Shown: piece after piece, positions 1-11,035 of the stretch
Layout of the letters: each line of letters opens with the position of its first letter
How positions within the stretch are numbered: the first letter of the stretch is position 1
Assembly (NCBI RefSeq): GCF_000219625.1
Contig: NC_018216.1
Location: forward strand, 2,914,001-2,978,000
Source: Zymoseptoria tritici IPO323
Lineage: Eukaryota; Ascomycota; Dothideomycetes; Mycosphaerellales; Mycosphaerellaceae
Reading direction: 5' to 3'
DNA length: 64,000 bases
Made by a program: the position numbers and the translations under genes
Notes under the pieces: generated by a model
The model's database searches: none
What the model was told of the DNA's origin: nothing
Seen by the model: the letters and a program-made list of their open reading frames with translations, nothing else

Positions 1-1145
1 ATTCTTCTTGCCATTGGGGACGGAGCCAACGATGTGTCCATGATTCAAGCCGCGCATATCGGTATTGGTATCTCTGGCGTGGAAGGGCTACAGGCAGCAC
101 GATCAGCCGATGTCTCCATCGCTCAATTCCGCTTCCTGCGAAAACTCCTCCTTGTCCACGGCGCCTGGTCATACCAGCGAATCAGCAAAGTCATCTTGTA
201 CTTCTACTACAAGAACACGGCCCTGTTCATCACACAATTCTGGTACTCCTTTCAGAACGCCTTCTCTGGACAGGTCATTTACGAATCATGGACGCTGTCC
301 TTTTTCAACGTCGTCTTCACCGTCATGCCACCATTTGTCCTCGGAATCTTCGACCAATTCGTCAATGCGCGCTTGCTCGATCGCTACCCACAACTGTACC
401 AGCTCAGTCAGAAGGGCGTCTTCTTCCGCACGCGCAATTTCTGGAGTTGGGTCGGCAACGGCTTCTATCACTCCGTCCTCCTCTACTTCATTTCCGAGCT
501 TATCTACTGGAACGACGGCCCCTTGTCAAACGGCACCACAGCCGGCCATTGGGTCTGGGGAACGGCCCTCTACACGGCAAGTCTGGTCACAGTCCTCGGC
601 AAAGCCGCCCTGATCACCAACATGTGGACAAAGTACACCGTCATCGCCATTCCTGGCTCCCTGGCCGTGTGGTTCATCTTCCTCCCCGTCTACGCCATCG
701 TTGCGCCCAAGTTGGGCTTCTCAACTGAATACAGGAATACTCTGTCTGTGATCGTCACCGATCCGAAGTTCTGGCTCATGATGGTCATCCTGCCGATGCT
801 GTGTCTCATCCGGGACTTCGCTTGGAAGTACGCCAAGCGCATGTACTATCCGCAAGCATACCACCACGTGCAGGAGATTCAAAAGTACAACATTCAAGAC
901 TACAGACCGCGGTATGTCTCGTCCTACAAGTTAGCAAAGTTTGGACCATTCTTACTGACGTGTACTCCTCTAGAATGGAACAATTCCAAAAAGCCATCCG
1001 CAAAGTCCGCCAGGTCCAACGCATGCGGAAACAGCGCGGGTACGCGTTTTCGCAGACGGATGAAAGTCAGGCGAGAGTGCTGCAGGCTTATGATACAACG
1101 AGGGAGAGAGGAAGGTATGGTGAGATGGCGAGTAGTCGTCGATGA
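1..1145 (+). CDS. DRS2: Drs2-type phospholipid-translocating P4-ATPase, C-terminal part
   Basis: The 3' end of a P4-ATPase that flips aminophospholipids to the cytosolic leaflet of Golgi/endosomal membranes. The frame is open from base 1, so the gene starts upstream. Two exons, <1-911 and 974-1145, with a 62-bp intron (GTATGT...CTCTAG). The segment opens with the P-type hinge motif GDGANDVSMIQAAH, followed by VHGAWSYQRISKVILYFYYKN and about six membrane helices. The cytosolic tail reads EQFQKAIRKVRQVQRMRKQRG after the splice, and this conserved tail places it in the Drs2 subgroup rather than Dnf or Neo1. Without splicing, translation runs into an unrelated 77-residue tail, so the intron is well supported. 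The phosphorylation site (DKTGT) and actuator domain lie outside the window. Confidence 0.93.
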
Positions 1146-1390
1146 TGACCATGATAGGACACTATGAAAAGGGTCGCTGTGTGTTCGTGCGTTTGCTTGG
1201 AGCGGGCTGTTTAGAAATCGCTGCAGCAGCGGTGTTGGAAGGAAACCAGGGAGGGACACCTGGCATGTCTGTAAATGTATGGTAATCCGTGCGTGGGGAT
1301 GTTTGCCGACGCATCGGAGTCAAAGGAATCTATTGAACAATGTGTGGTATCAAGAATGATCGAATGCTCATTGCTGCTATCCTAAAGTCT

Positions 1391-1930
1391 TTATGAAAAC
1401 TCCGGCTTCTGGTCCGCACCCTCCACAGGCTTCGAGTACCCCAACCGATCGCGAGTGTAGAACTAAAAGGTAGTCATGGTCAGCAAGACCCCACAACATC
1501 AACGACATCCTTCCACCCTCGAATCAACCTACCTCAACCTTGATATCATGGTTCGCAGCACCGCCGTCCAAACCACCCGACTTGACGCACGTCACATCCG
1601 GCATGATCTCCAGCTCGGTATACAAGCTACTGCCACAAGTTCCGCAGAACCAGTGCTTGTTGATCTTGCCGGATGCGCCCACAGCATCATAGTCCTTGGG
1701 GCTGCCCTTGGTGACTTTGAAGGAAGTGCGTGGGACGACGACGTTGGAAGTGTAGGCTGCGCCGGTCCACTTTTGACAGTCGGTGCCTGGGAAAAAGAAG
1801 AGTGAGAGGTTAGTTTTTGAGGAGGAGGGAGAGAGGGGTGTGAGTGCATACAATGGCACAGCGCTGTTGTGGCGGGTTCGCCGGTGTATTCGTAGCCGAT
1901 TTGGCCGCACATGCAGCTTCCTTTTGCCAT
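1391..1930 (-). CDS. GFA/CENP-V-type zinc protein
   Basis: A 134-residue member of the glutathione-dependent formaldehyde-activating (GFA) family, a small zinc-binding beta fold. Three exons read right to left: 1930-1852, 1786-1533 and 1462-1391. All introns are GT-AG and the phases close exactly. Zinc ligands are visible as CMCG near the N-terminus, CHCTDCQKWTG created by the first splice, and WFCGTCGSSLY in the middle. The last exon supplies FYTRDRLGY followed by the family-typical GADQ ending. Most fungal GFA-domain proteins lack a proven substrate, so a role in formaldehyde metabolism is only inferred from the family name. Stopping without the third exon would remove the conserved C-terminus. 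Confidence 0.88.
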
Positions 1931-2479
1931 GGTTGTAGAGTTTGCAATTGGATCTTTGAGAGTGCTTTTCTGGGTTTCGGGACAGGTTTCGTTTGACGAA
2001 ATGCAGGCAATGGTAAAGAAACGAGGAATGGGAAACTCAAGCTCCTACTTATGCCTACCTGCTTCCCTCGCCGGATCGACCCATATGGCGCTCTTTGCAA
2101 TTCCTACGGCTACCCCTCTCATGCGTCCGCACACGATAGGTGAGGTCGAAGGGAAAGCTGCCCATTCAGGCTTAAGCTCCCAATGGGCGAGGGCGTTGTC
2201 AGCTGGAAGAGAGCTCTGTCGGGCCTAGGCTTCGAGAGGGGCTGCGTCGATCGACGAGGAGAGCTCTCGGGCTTGTGGAAAGCTGCTCCAGTGACCCAGA
2301 CAGGTCTCTGCCATACTTCAAAAGAGGATGTTGAGATTGCATGGAGAAGGGAAGAAGATGAGATGGAAGGAAGAGTCGGGACATGTAGCAAAGGGAGTAG
2401 ATGTGAAAGCGTAGCGTCGTTTAAGCTCCTTCTTGTCGCGGCGAATCAGACAGCTCTCAATCACGCAATTCGACCTTGA
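1931..2479. other. intergenic spacer, no gene recognised
   Basis: About 550 bp between the GFA gene start and a degraded coding patch. Short open frames exist on both strands but none carries a recognisable motif or plausible splice partners. It probably contains the promoter of the minus-strand GFA gene. Confidence 0.4.
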
Positions 2480-3184
2480 TGGTCCTCATCAAGGTGTCGT
2501 CCCGTCCGAGGAGTCTTAATCCGACCTCATTGCAAGAGCACCCGCTGCAGTGTGACCATTGCATAAATACCGACCAGGCTTGGCTGGCAAAAATGGCCTT
2601 GATGCTCCAAGCGGCAGGAGCTTTCCTGGTCCGCGTCGATGACCACAGACAGTGGTAGCCGACGGCTGTCGTGTAGAAAGATGTGCTCCAGTTGATGTCC
2701 GTCATCATTGTTGTCGAAAAGGAGAAGAACAGAAAGTTGAGGAAGTCGAAATGGAACATTGAAGCATGACTCAGCTTCATGTCTCCAAACTCCCGTCACG
2801 TCGAGAGCTAGACGCATGTGCATACCACGCTCTTTGTACTTCTCGAGCTTTTTGGAACGTCAGGACTTGTGCGCGACTCGAAAGCAGCATAGTACACAGT
2901 CCCTATCTTGGTCGCCTCGGACCGGCGAGAGATGAGCTGTTGGCGCTCGACGAGATGGTCAAGCTACCCTCCCGTGGGCGATATCTTGCCCGTTGTTTGT
3001 GCTGAGCGTGTGACAAGAGCAATGTTACCAGCGCGCTCCTTATGTCCAGTGATATGCGACTATTGCACGTATATCGGGTCTTCTCGAGCAAAAATGGCAC
3101 CGACTCAAGCTCAAGCATATACGCATCATCGATGGGCAGCGGCTTGGAGATGATGTAACGAGTACAATGTAAGGGATTGATCAA
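2480..3184 (-). pseudogene. possible frameshifted gene remnant of unknown family
   Basis: On the minus strand, protein-like stretches appear successively in different frames. One segment near 3184-3040 contains ISKPLPIDDAYMLELESVPF. Another near 2990-2860 contains LDHLVERQQLISRRSEATKI. A third near 2870-2530 contains RSKKLEKYKERG and RLPQLSVLLLFDNND. No intron signals join them cleanly, so I read this as one decayed gene rather than spliced exons. I do not recognise the family. It could also be chance open frames, and confidence is low. Confidence 0.3.
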
Positions 3185-3301
3185 CCGCTATAGCACTTCA
3201 TCAACACACAGGCACACCAAGATAAAGCCACCTGGGAAATCGTTCAATCGAAGCCGACGCAAGCCTTCTTCCAACGCCGAGCTCTCACCACAACCCTCGC
3301 C

Positions 3302-3574
3302 ATGGCCTCCAAGCACCTTCTCGCCCACCTAGCCACGTCGCTGACTGCCATTGGCGGTTCGACCTACCTCCTTCGCAAACAACTCGACTACAACCTGGAA
3401 GAGCAAGAGGCGCGATTCGATGAGGTTGAGGGACTGTTGAGAGGACACATCGGACTCATTGAAGAAGCACTGGAGAGATTGGAGAAGAAAGTCGGGTCTG
3501 GAGGCATTCCGAAGGGAGGATTGCAGAATCGGGAGATGTATGAGCAGAGGGGGAAGGATGATAGGAAGAAGTGA
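3302..3574 (+). CDS. small coiled-coil protein of unknown function
   Basis: An intronless 90-codon frame. The start at 3302 follows a pyrimidine-rich leader and sits in a good fungal context (CGCCATGG). The N-terminal 25 residues are hydrophobic and could be a membrane or mitochondrial segment (HLLAHLATSLTAIGGSTYLL). They are followed by a strongly heptad-like charged helix (LEEQEARFDEVEGLLRGHI and onward) and a basic, Lys-rich tail. No enzymatic motif is visible. The layout (short hydrophobic N-terminus plus coiled coil) suits a small membrane-associated scaffold or respiratory-complex accessory protein, but that is inference. Confidence 0.6.
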   Translation: MASKHLLAHLATSLTAIGGSTYLLRKQLDYNLEEQEARFDEVEGLLRGHIGLIEEALERLEKKVGSGGIPKGGLQNREMYEQRGKDDRKK

Positions 3575-4640
3575 AGACGGGGTGGAGCTTCATTGGTGAG
3601 ACATGGTGGGATTCGTGCACATGGTGAAAGAGGAAGGTCGCTGATGGCGGACATATGGACGGCCTTGGACAGTGGTTGAGATTGAGAAACTCGGCCTTCC
3701 ATTTGGACCAGTTGTCAATGCATTGTGTATCAGACGTCTGAAAGCCTCAGTGATACTGTCTGCGTGGGCATCCTTCACTTCCTTTCCTGGACTGGCAATG
3801 CGTCCTGGACCTTTAGTGGAAGATGCATTGTCTCCACATGCCGAGAATAACAGCAAAAAAAAAAAGACTCCACATTGTCCAGATCTGTCGATGTCTAGCG
3901 TTGTATCTACCGCGACACGAATCTCCAACCTGTTCTTTGGACGTCTCCGCCAGACAAGGCGAGAAGTGATATGGACGAGGAAATGCTACGGCCTCGAAGC
4001 TGACATTCTTTGGTCTAGATATCCTATCTGCGCTCAAGTCAAAAGACATTCAAAGGACATTCATCGATGCTCTTACATCGAATGCCGTGAATCTGCCGAC
4101 AGAAAAGACATGGGATGTCGAGGCGAAGACCAATGCCTGCATGTTTGTGCATATCTGTGGAACCCTTCCATTTTTCTGACGGCGCTTAGATCTCGATCGG
4201 TCTGGACTTCGATATCAATATCATCTCCAAAGCAGACCCAGTGCTCTCCGCGCTGTTCTTCTCGCCATCGGCAGCATGATGAAGTGCTCTACGGAGACTG
4301 CTCTTTGAGCTTCTCTTCGAGCAAGAGTGACCGATCTTCGTTGCCACTGCAAGTGTCCGCCGGGTGTTGCGAAGTGAATGTCTCCCGAGCGACGGTGGTG
4401 CGACCGTGTCGTCAATATCGAGTGGGCGCAGAAAGACGAGACCATGTGGAGTCGAAAAGTAAATAGCGCCGTGATGTCCTACAAGGTCAGTTTGGGCGCC
4501 TCGTTCCTTCCTCCTTTGATCAACTTTCCACTTCACTTCACTTCACTTCACCTCAAGCTTCGCACCTCTTGCCAGACAGCACCAAGGGCTAAAGAAAAGA
4601 CCCGCCTCCAAGGCCCTTCGCAACAATTTCTCTGCCCGCC
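3575..4640. other. 1.07-kb spacer, no gene accepted
   Basis: A long open frame at 3672-4466 (+) is present but has no domain and a composition unlike its neighbours, so I did not accept it. The stretch holds a 10-bp A run near 3856 and a CTTCA microsatellite at about 4529-4552, just upstream of the next gene, probably in its 5' leader. Confidence 0.4.
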
Positions 4641-5529
4641 ATGCGCACCACCATAGCGGCTTCCGCTGCTCTCTTCCTCTCAACTTCCCTCGCCCTCGAC
4701 AGCCTCGTCGCACCTTCCTCCATCATCGCAAATCAAAACTTCACTCTCACGGCCAACAACCCCGATTCCAGCGCCCTCTACCGCATCTACCTCGCCGCCA
4801 CCCTCTCCGACACAACCGGCCCAACCTGTATCAACTCCCCAACTTCCCCCCCAAAAATCCCAAATCAGCTAACATCTCCTCCACTCTTCAGGCTTCCTCC
4901 TAAACTCCACCACCCTCCCCCCCTCCGGCGCCCTCTCCCTCTCCATCCCCGCCTCAGTCGGCCCAGACGCATCCTACTACAGCATCGCCATCTCGCCCCT
5001 CCCCTCCTCCTCCTCCTCCTCCTCCGCCACCTCCATCATCTACACCCCTCAAATCAACATCACGGGCCTCACAGCTTCCTACACCCCTTACGAAACCTCA
5101 CTCCGCGGCGCGCCATTCTACGACGCGGATATGTTGCCTTGCAATTCGTACGCTTGCGCGAGGAAGTGTGCGGATCGGGAATTCCCGGCGGGGAGTGAGG
5201 GGGATGGGGAGGAGGAGAAGGGGGAGAGGTATGGACGGATGGTGGAGTGTTTTGGGGGGTGTGAGGGGGTGGGGGTTGAGGTTAAGGGTGCGAGTGGGGT
5301 GGAGAGTCAGGGCGGGATGGGGATGGGGATGACGATGACTGTGTCTACGAGCGCGGAGGGGGAGGCGACGGCGACTGCGACGACGACCACGACGGAGATG
5401 GGGCCGAGTGAGGCTGATGCTACGGAGGAGGCGGCTGCGGCGACGAGTTCTGGGGTGGCGGCGCCGAGGCAGGCGAGGCTTGCGGGTGTGATTGCTATTG
5501 CGGGGCTCGCGGTGGTGGGGGTTTGTTGA
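4641..5529 (+). CDS. secreted, probably GPI-anchored cell-surface protein
   Basis: Two exons, 4641-4827 and 4892-5529, joined by a 64-bp GT-AG intron, give 274 residues. The N-terminus is a clear signal peptide (MRTTIAASAALFLSTSLALD). The mature part contains N-glycosylation sequons (NQNFTLT, NSTTL, NITGLT), a Ser run, and a cysteine cluster (LPCNSYACARKCADREF, later VECFGGCEGV). A Thr/Ala/Glu-rich stalk follows. The last 16 residues (LAGVIAIAGLAVVGVC) are hydrophobic, as expected of a GPI-attachment signal. Together these suggest a cell-wall or plasma-membrane surface protein. No catalytic domain is recognised. Codon use in the second half is unusually G-rich, matching the low-complexity stalk. 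Confidence 0.8.
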
Positions 5530-5665
5530 TGAACATGTTCCTCGATCGTCCAATGCGAGTTACTGGAATGGTGCTATTGGTGGTGGGAAGTGGTTGCGCC
5601 GTGAAGAGGAAGGTCCTGGTGGCGTATCTAATGTTAATAATGCAAGAACCTCGAGGCGTCCAACC

Positions 5666-6937
5666 TCACAATGTCTCCAAGAACTTCAGCACCGCTTCAA
5701 TGACCTTCTCACTCTGCTCCTGCTGCACCCAATGTCCAGCATGATCGATCAGCGTCATCCCTCGGAAGCATCCTTTCTTCACGACCTTATCGTTCTCGTA
5801 CGAGTCAAAGGCACCAGGTTGCTAAACCACACCGTCAGCACGACAACTCACAGAACTCCTCTTGCGATGTCAATAGCAACTCACCTGATGATTCCCCCAA
5901 TCCTGCTTACCACTGATAAACGCCACCGGAACCACAATCCTCGCTCCCGCATACAACAGCATATCCTTCTTACTCTGCGGCGTGCTCGCCGTCTGCGCGC
6001 GATACCAATTCAACGCCGCCTGGAACCCCGTCCGACTCCACTCCTGCACGTACACGGCGAGATCCTCCTTGGACAACCATGCCTCCGTCTTGGAATAGTC
6101 TTCACCCTGCATGTTCTTCTCAATCGTCTCTGGGAACGGGTCGTCTTTCGCCATGACGTAGTACTCCGGCATGACAGCGATGGCCTCCGCGCTCCATTCG
6201 GACAACGGATGGGGATTGTTCTTATCCCAGTCAGCGGATTTGAGATGGAAGTAACCGCGGAGGTACCGTTCGAGGCCTTGTGGTGGGTTGTCCCAGTGCG
6301 AGGCGGCGACGGAGGTGGAGTTGTACCATTTGTAGTGTTTCCGGGGTGGGGTGAGGGCGGCCAGGTCGGATTGGATGTTGACCGGGGGTTTCTTGGGGGC
6401 GTTGCCGAGTTGAGGGCTGGGCGGAGCGTGGTAGGGGTGGCTCATTTGGATGGTGGATTTGAAGATGTCGGGGCGGATGAGGGCGCACATTGCAGAGGAC
6501 ACTCCGCCGAAGTCGTGGCCGATGATGGCTGGGTCGTGTTAGTTGCTGATGTTGATTGGTTTTGCTTGTTGGAACTTTGAGCACGTACATGCCACTTCGG
6601 TGTAGCCAAGTCGGTACACCAAGCAGACTAGATCTCGAACGAGGTTCGTCATGGTATATTGATTGAGATCAACTTCATGGAATGGTTTATCTTCCCAGCC
6701 TGTTGTTCGGCCATATCCTCGCTGGTCCATGGCAACGCAATAGTAGCCGGCTTTGGCCACAGCGGGTAGAATCTTGCGCCATGAAAAGGCCAATTCGGGA
6801 TAGCCATGACAAAAGAGTATCAAAGGTTGCCCGGGTTCGCCAGCCTGGAGGATATGGAAGTTCAGGCCGCATGAAGAAGTACAGTCGATCTGATCCTCGG
6901 TAACTCCATCTGGAAGTGGCAGTGGTGGGAGAGACAT
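5666..6937 (-). CDS. epoxide hydrolase-like alpha/beta hydrolase
   Basis: A 382-residue alpha/beta hydrolase of the soluble epoxide hydrolase type. Exons read right to left: 6937-6589, 6528-5885 and 5821-5666, all GT-AG with consistent phase. Family landmarks are the oxyanion motif HGYPELAFSWR, the strand MDQRGYGRTTG, the nucleophile elbow GHDFGG (Asp nucleophile, formed only after splicing) and the terminal catalytic His in DHAGHWVQQEQ. A lid region lies between roughly residues 160 and 290. The enzyme is expected to hydrolyse epoxides to vicinal diols in the cytosol; the substrate is unknown. An in-frame ATG 15 codons upstream (6982) is an alternative start. I chose 6937 because its context is better and the protein begins directly with the fold. 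Confidence 0.9.
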
Positions 6938-7704
6938 GTTGTTCGATTGAAGATGCTGCTTTAATTGCTGTGTTCGTTGCATCAATTCAGAGTGAGCTGA
7001 CGATCTTCGAAGTGCAAGACATCGATGTGAGTATTGGAGCTGGGGGGATATGAGTTGAGGTGCTGACTGCACATTTCAGTGAGGGGTGCGACTTCGGCAA
7101 AGCTCCTCATGCTCGGCTCAAGAACCACTCCAAGCTTTCCACCCGCAGTAAGCAGTGGTTGAACGAACATAAACGACGAGACAGTGATGTAAGGCTAATG
7201 TGGCGGCATAGACCACTGCCAAGAATTTGCGCCAGGTCGAAGCACATCGGATACGATAGCATGATTCGCAGAAGGCTGGACGGATACACTGACGGGAGCG
7301 AGGCGAGAAATGGCCAACATGCAACGAGCACAGTCGCACACGCTAGGGCGTCCACATACTGGCGAACACCATCCCGTCGCTTCCACATGCTTCGCGCGAA
7401 CGGTTCGGATGGCGCGGGAGCCCGTGACGATCTTGTTTGACATTGGCCGATCAATGTTCATGTTTGCCCTGTGGAAGGATCGTCGCCAGATCCTTTCGTG
7501 GGCGAGTTGTCACTGCAGCATGTGTGGTCGTACACAGGATGGTGACACGGCGACGTAAAGGGGCGATCCGGATAGAACCTGCACCGTGATAGGTGTCACG
7601 GCGTCGAGCCAAGGAATCTTTGCGGTCGAAACATCAATTCCCTGGTCATCATCAATTCATGAGTCTGTCGATATGACGATTCTGTCACTGTCGCGTGACC
7701 ATCT
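6938..7704. other. intergenic spacer, no gene recognised
   Basis: Roughly 770 bp between the hydrolase start and the cyclophilin remnant. Short overlapping frames occur on both strands without motifs, signal peptides or splice structure. Confidence 0.4.
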
Positions 7705-8257
7705 TCAACAGATCCCAGCGCTGACAATAGTCGGCGGAACATCTGGGTGTATGAGCTTGCCGCTTGGGGTGCCCCAGGCCTCGATGGACACGACGATGTC
7801 CTCAAAAGCGTTGTCTCCCTTCAGCACAGCTCCAAAGACCACGTATTTGAAAGACCACGTTTGTTATCCAGCCATTTCGTATACAACAAGTGGTGGTGGA
7901 GAACTGGGAGCCGTTCGTGTTCGGACCGGAATTGGCCATGGGGGAATGGCCTGTCGTGTCGGAGCTTGAAGTTTTTGTCCGCGAACTTCGCTCCGTGGAT
8001 GGACTTTCCGCCTGTACCATTCCCGCGGGTGAAATCACCGCCTTGAAGCATGAGATCCGGAATCACACAGCGGAAGCTGGAACCGGCACAGCCGAAGCCT
8101 TTCTCGCCCGTGCAGAGGGCACGGAAGTTTTCGACAGTCTTGGGAACGATGTCGTCGTACAGCTCGAAATTGATTCGTCCCAAGCGTTGCCTCTTCTCGT
8201 GGATCCGGTGAACTGTGGACCTGTCCAAGTCACATCGAAGTAAGCGTGGACAACCAT
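7705..8257 (-). pseudogene. cyclophilin (peptidyl-prolyl isomerase) pseudogene
   Basis: Clear cyclophilin sequence on the minus strand, split over three frames. It starts at an ATG at 8257 with a family-like [15 protein letters not shown]. It then shifts frame into [20 protein letters not shown] and [20 protein letters not shown] second shift leads to [13 protein letters not shown], and a third to [20 protein letters not shown] with a C-terminal stop at 7705-7707. The gaps between segments are far too short for introns, so at least three frame breaks exist. The intact parental gene would act in protein folding. Substitution patterns do not look like RIP, so decay was by small insertions or deletions. 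Sequencing error is possible but unlikely for several breaks. Confidence 0.82.
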
Positions 8258-9232
8258 CTCTGTCGTGAGAGCTGCGGATCAGAGGTGATGTAGTCGCCTT
8301 GTCGGTATGTCGCATTGAATGTCAAGCAAATCGGGAGGATGGAAACCTGAAAGGTGGAGCTCTCCCTGCTGACGTAAGCAGACGAGATCGACAACTTGCC
8401 GTCCATGGTTCATTCGCATCCTTCTCACTTCTTGCCGGGGTCTTAGAAACTTGAACAGAACGTCAAGTTCATCATCCATCCGTCTGCACAGACTTCACGT
8501 TTGCATGGCGGGAATGGACGAATGCTGCTCAAAACCTCTTGGCCGTCTGCTCTCGGCCCTCGCGGTCGCACAGAGGCTCAGCGACGGAGCGCGACAGAAC
8601 GCTGGGTCAGATCATCAGGGCGAATGCAGAGGCCAGCCAGCTGATCTTTCCCACCATTGGAGCATTGCCCAATGGATGTCCTTATTACAAGATCGAACAA
8701 ACAAGAAGGAAGAAGGTATCAAGATTCGAAACCCGTGCCGTATTGGCAGCTTGTCGCAAGGGGAGATTGTGAAGCACTGCTTGGCCACGCTGCCCTGAGT
8801 TGACTTGCAGATTCTGCCTCTTTGTGCTCCTTGCAGACATTTTCATCAAAAGCCATTGCATGGGATTCCAATGGCTGCCACTGCATGCATTCAATCGGAA
8901 TACACCCGGACCTCTGTAGGTAAACTTCTCATTTCTCCCGCATGGTTCCTGTCACGGATGATGGTTCTGTACCACGACAACGCCACGAACTGTCATTCGG
9001 GAAGCCATCTGTCACCGGGCCTCTCCCGTCTCCAAGATCCCTGCCGAGCAATGCATGCATACATCAAACGTCGTGTTACTCCAAACGGCGCAGTCGACCG
9101 TGCTGTAAGGGCACATGGCGGGGCGGTTTATATCTGGCCACCACCGCCGTCAACCCTGCCATTTGAGAAGAGCCCCGCTGGCATTGCTATCGGTCCCACT
9201 CTCCTCCAGCACCATCATCACCACACCTCGCC
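8258..9232. other. 975-bp spacer, probable promoter region
   Basis: No supportable gene on either strand. The last 120 bp before 9233 are pyrimidine- and CACC-rich and contain a TATA-like GTTTATATC near 9125, fitting a promoter and leader for the downstream transporter. Confidence 0.4.
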
Positions 9233-11035
9233 ATGGCACACTCCTCGGACATGAACACGGATGCCTCCGTCACCTCGTCGCCCACCATGAGCTCGCCGAG
9301 GAAGCACGAGGACCATGACCAGTGGAGCGTCAACTTGGAGACGCCGCGCGGGTGGAAGTACAAGCGCTGGCTCGGACTGCCATATCCTGCCTCGCCACAG
9401 TTTCAGCTTGTCTTGGTGGCCTTCATCTGTTTCCTCTGTCCAGGTGAGTCGATCCACGCCTCTCCAAAACACCTTGACTCAACACTGACCGCCGCAATGT
9501 AGGCATGTTCAACGCTATCAACGGTCTCGGCGGCGGTGGGCAGGACTTTGCCAATTCAAAAGCCAGCTCCGATGCCAATAGCGCCGTGTACGCTACTTTC
9601 GCTGTTGTCGGCTTCTTCTCCGGCACGATCACCAATATGCTTGGTGTGAAGTTTGCGCTTTCCTTTGGTGGGATTGGATATTCGGTCTATGTCTCGGCGT
9701 ATCTCTGCTACAACCACACCAAAAACTACGGATATATTGTCTTTGCTGGCTTCCTTCTTGGTTGCTGCGCTGGTATTTTGTGGAGTGCACAGGGTGAGGA
9801 CATGGTTTGAACGTTGATCCCGTTGAATGATATGCTGATACACACCAGGACAAATCATGATGTCGTACCCGAACGAAGCAACCAAAGGACGCTACATCTC
9901 CATCTTCTGGATCATCTTCAACTTTGGTAGTGTCATTGGAAGCTTGGTCGGTCTTCGCCCTTCCTTTCTCACAACGTCATTTATCCTGACTGATTCTCTC
10001 CTACTAGATCCCTCTCGCGCAAAACATCAACCGCGAGCCCACGACCCGCGTCAACGACTACACCTACATCGCCTTTCTAATCCTCACCCTCTTCGGCGCT
10101 ATCCTTGCCTGGACCCTCGTCGACGCCCGCCACGTTATTCGCCCCGACGGAACCCGCATCATCCTGATGAAGAACCCGACCTGGAAATCCGAACTCCTCG
10201 GTCTTTGGGAGACCATCTTCACCGACCCGTACATCCTCTGCTTGTTTCCCATGTTCTTCGCTTCGAACTGGTTTTACACTTATCAATTCAACGCCGTCAA
10301 TCTCGCGCGGTTCAACATCCGAACGAGAAGCTTGAACAACACCGTCTACTGGATCGCACAGATCTTCGGCGCGAGTGTGTTCGGTTTCGCCTTGGACATC
10401 GCTCGCCTGCGACGCACGACGAGAGCGATGTTGGCGTGGGCGGTGCTGATGGTATTGACCATGGCGATCTGGGGCGGCGGGTACGCTTTCCAGAAGGGTT
10501 TCACGAGGCACGACGTCAACAATGGCACGCCGGCGGATAAGTCCGACGACTTTGTGGGTATGGACTGGGAAGACGACGGGTATTTGGGCCCGATGTTCTT
10601 GTACATTTTCTACGGGTTTTATGATGCGAGTTGGCAGACTTGTGTTTATTGGTGAGTCGTCCTCAACCCTGACCTCCCGGACTTTGGAACGGGAGATGAT
10701 GCTGACATTGATGCGATAGGTTCATGGGCGCCATGACCAACAACGGCCGCAAACTGGCCAATTTCGCGGGGTTTTACAAGGGTATTCAATCGGCTGGCGC
10801 CGCCATCATCTGGGCGTTGGACTCCAAGGGCGTGCCGTACATGCATCTCTTCGTGTCGACTTGGGTGTTACTGGCGGGAAGTCTGATTGTTGCGGCGCCG
10901 GTGATGGTGTGGAAGATCAAGGACACGGTGGCGCTGGAGGAGGATTTGAGGTTCACGGATGGAGCGACGGAGGATGTTATGCCGAGGTATGAGAGGAAGA
11001 TTGTTGGTGGGGAGGATGGGTTGGAGATGAAGTGA
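9233..11035 (+). CDS. UNC93-like membrane transporter (DUF895/MFS)
   Basis: Five exons (9233-9443, 9503-9793, 9849-9946, 10008-10651, 10720-11035) encode 519 residues. The protein belongs to the fungal UNC93-like branch of the major facilitator superfamily, with 10-12 membrane segments and hydrophilic ends. Landmarks include FNAINGLGGGGQ after helix 1, the helix FLLGCCAGILWSAQG, the conserved NEATKGRYISIFWIIFNFGS, and WFMGAMTNNGRKLANFAGFY late in the protein. Four introns are short; the third donor is the weaker GTCGGT but its acceptor and phase fit. Family members are plasma-membrane or vacuolar proteins of uncertain substrate. The acidic C-terminal tail is cytosolic by prediction. Confidence 0.9.

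Noticed and set aside
3672..4466. 264-codon open frame (+)
   Set aside because: No domain, no plausible promoter or splice structure, and a composition rich in Cys/Arg/Ser runs typical of non-coding frames in GC-rich fungal DNA.
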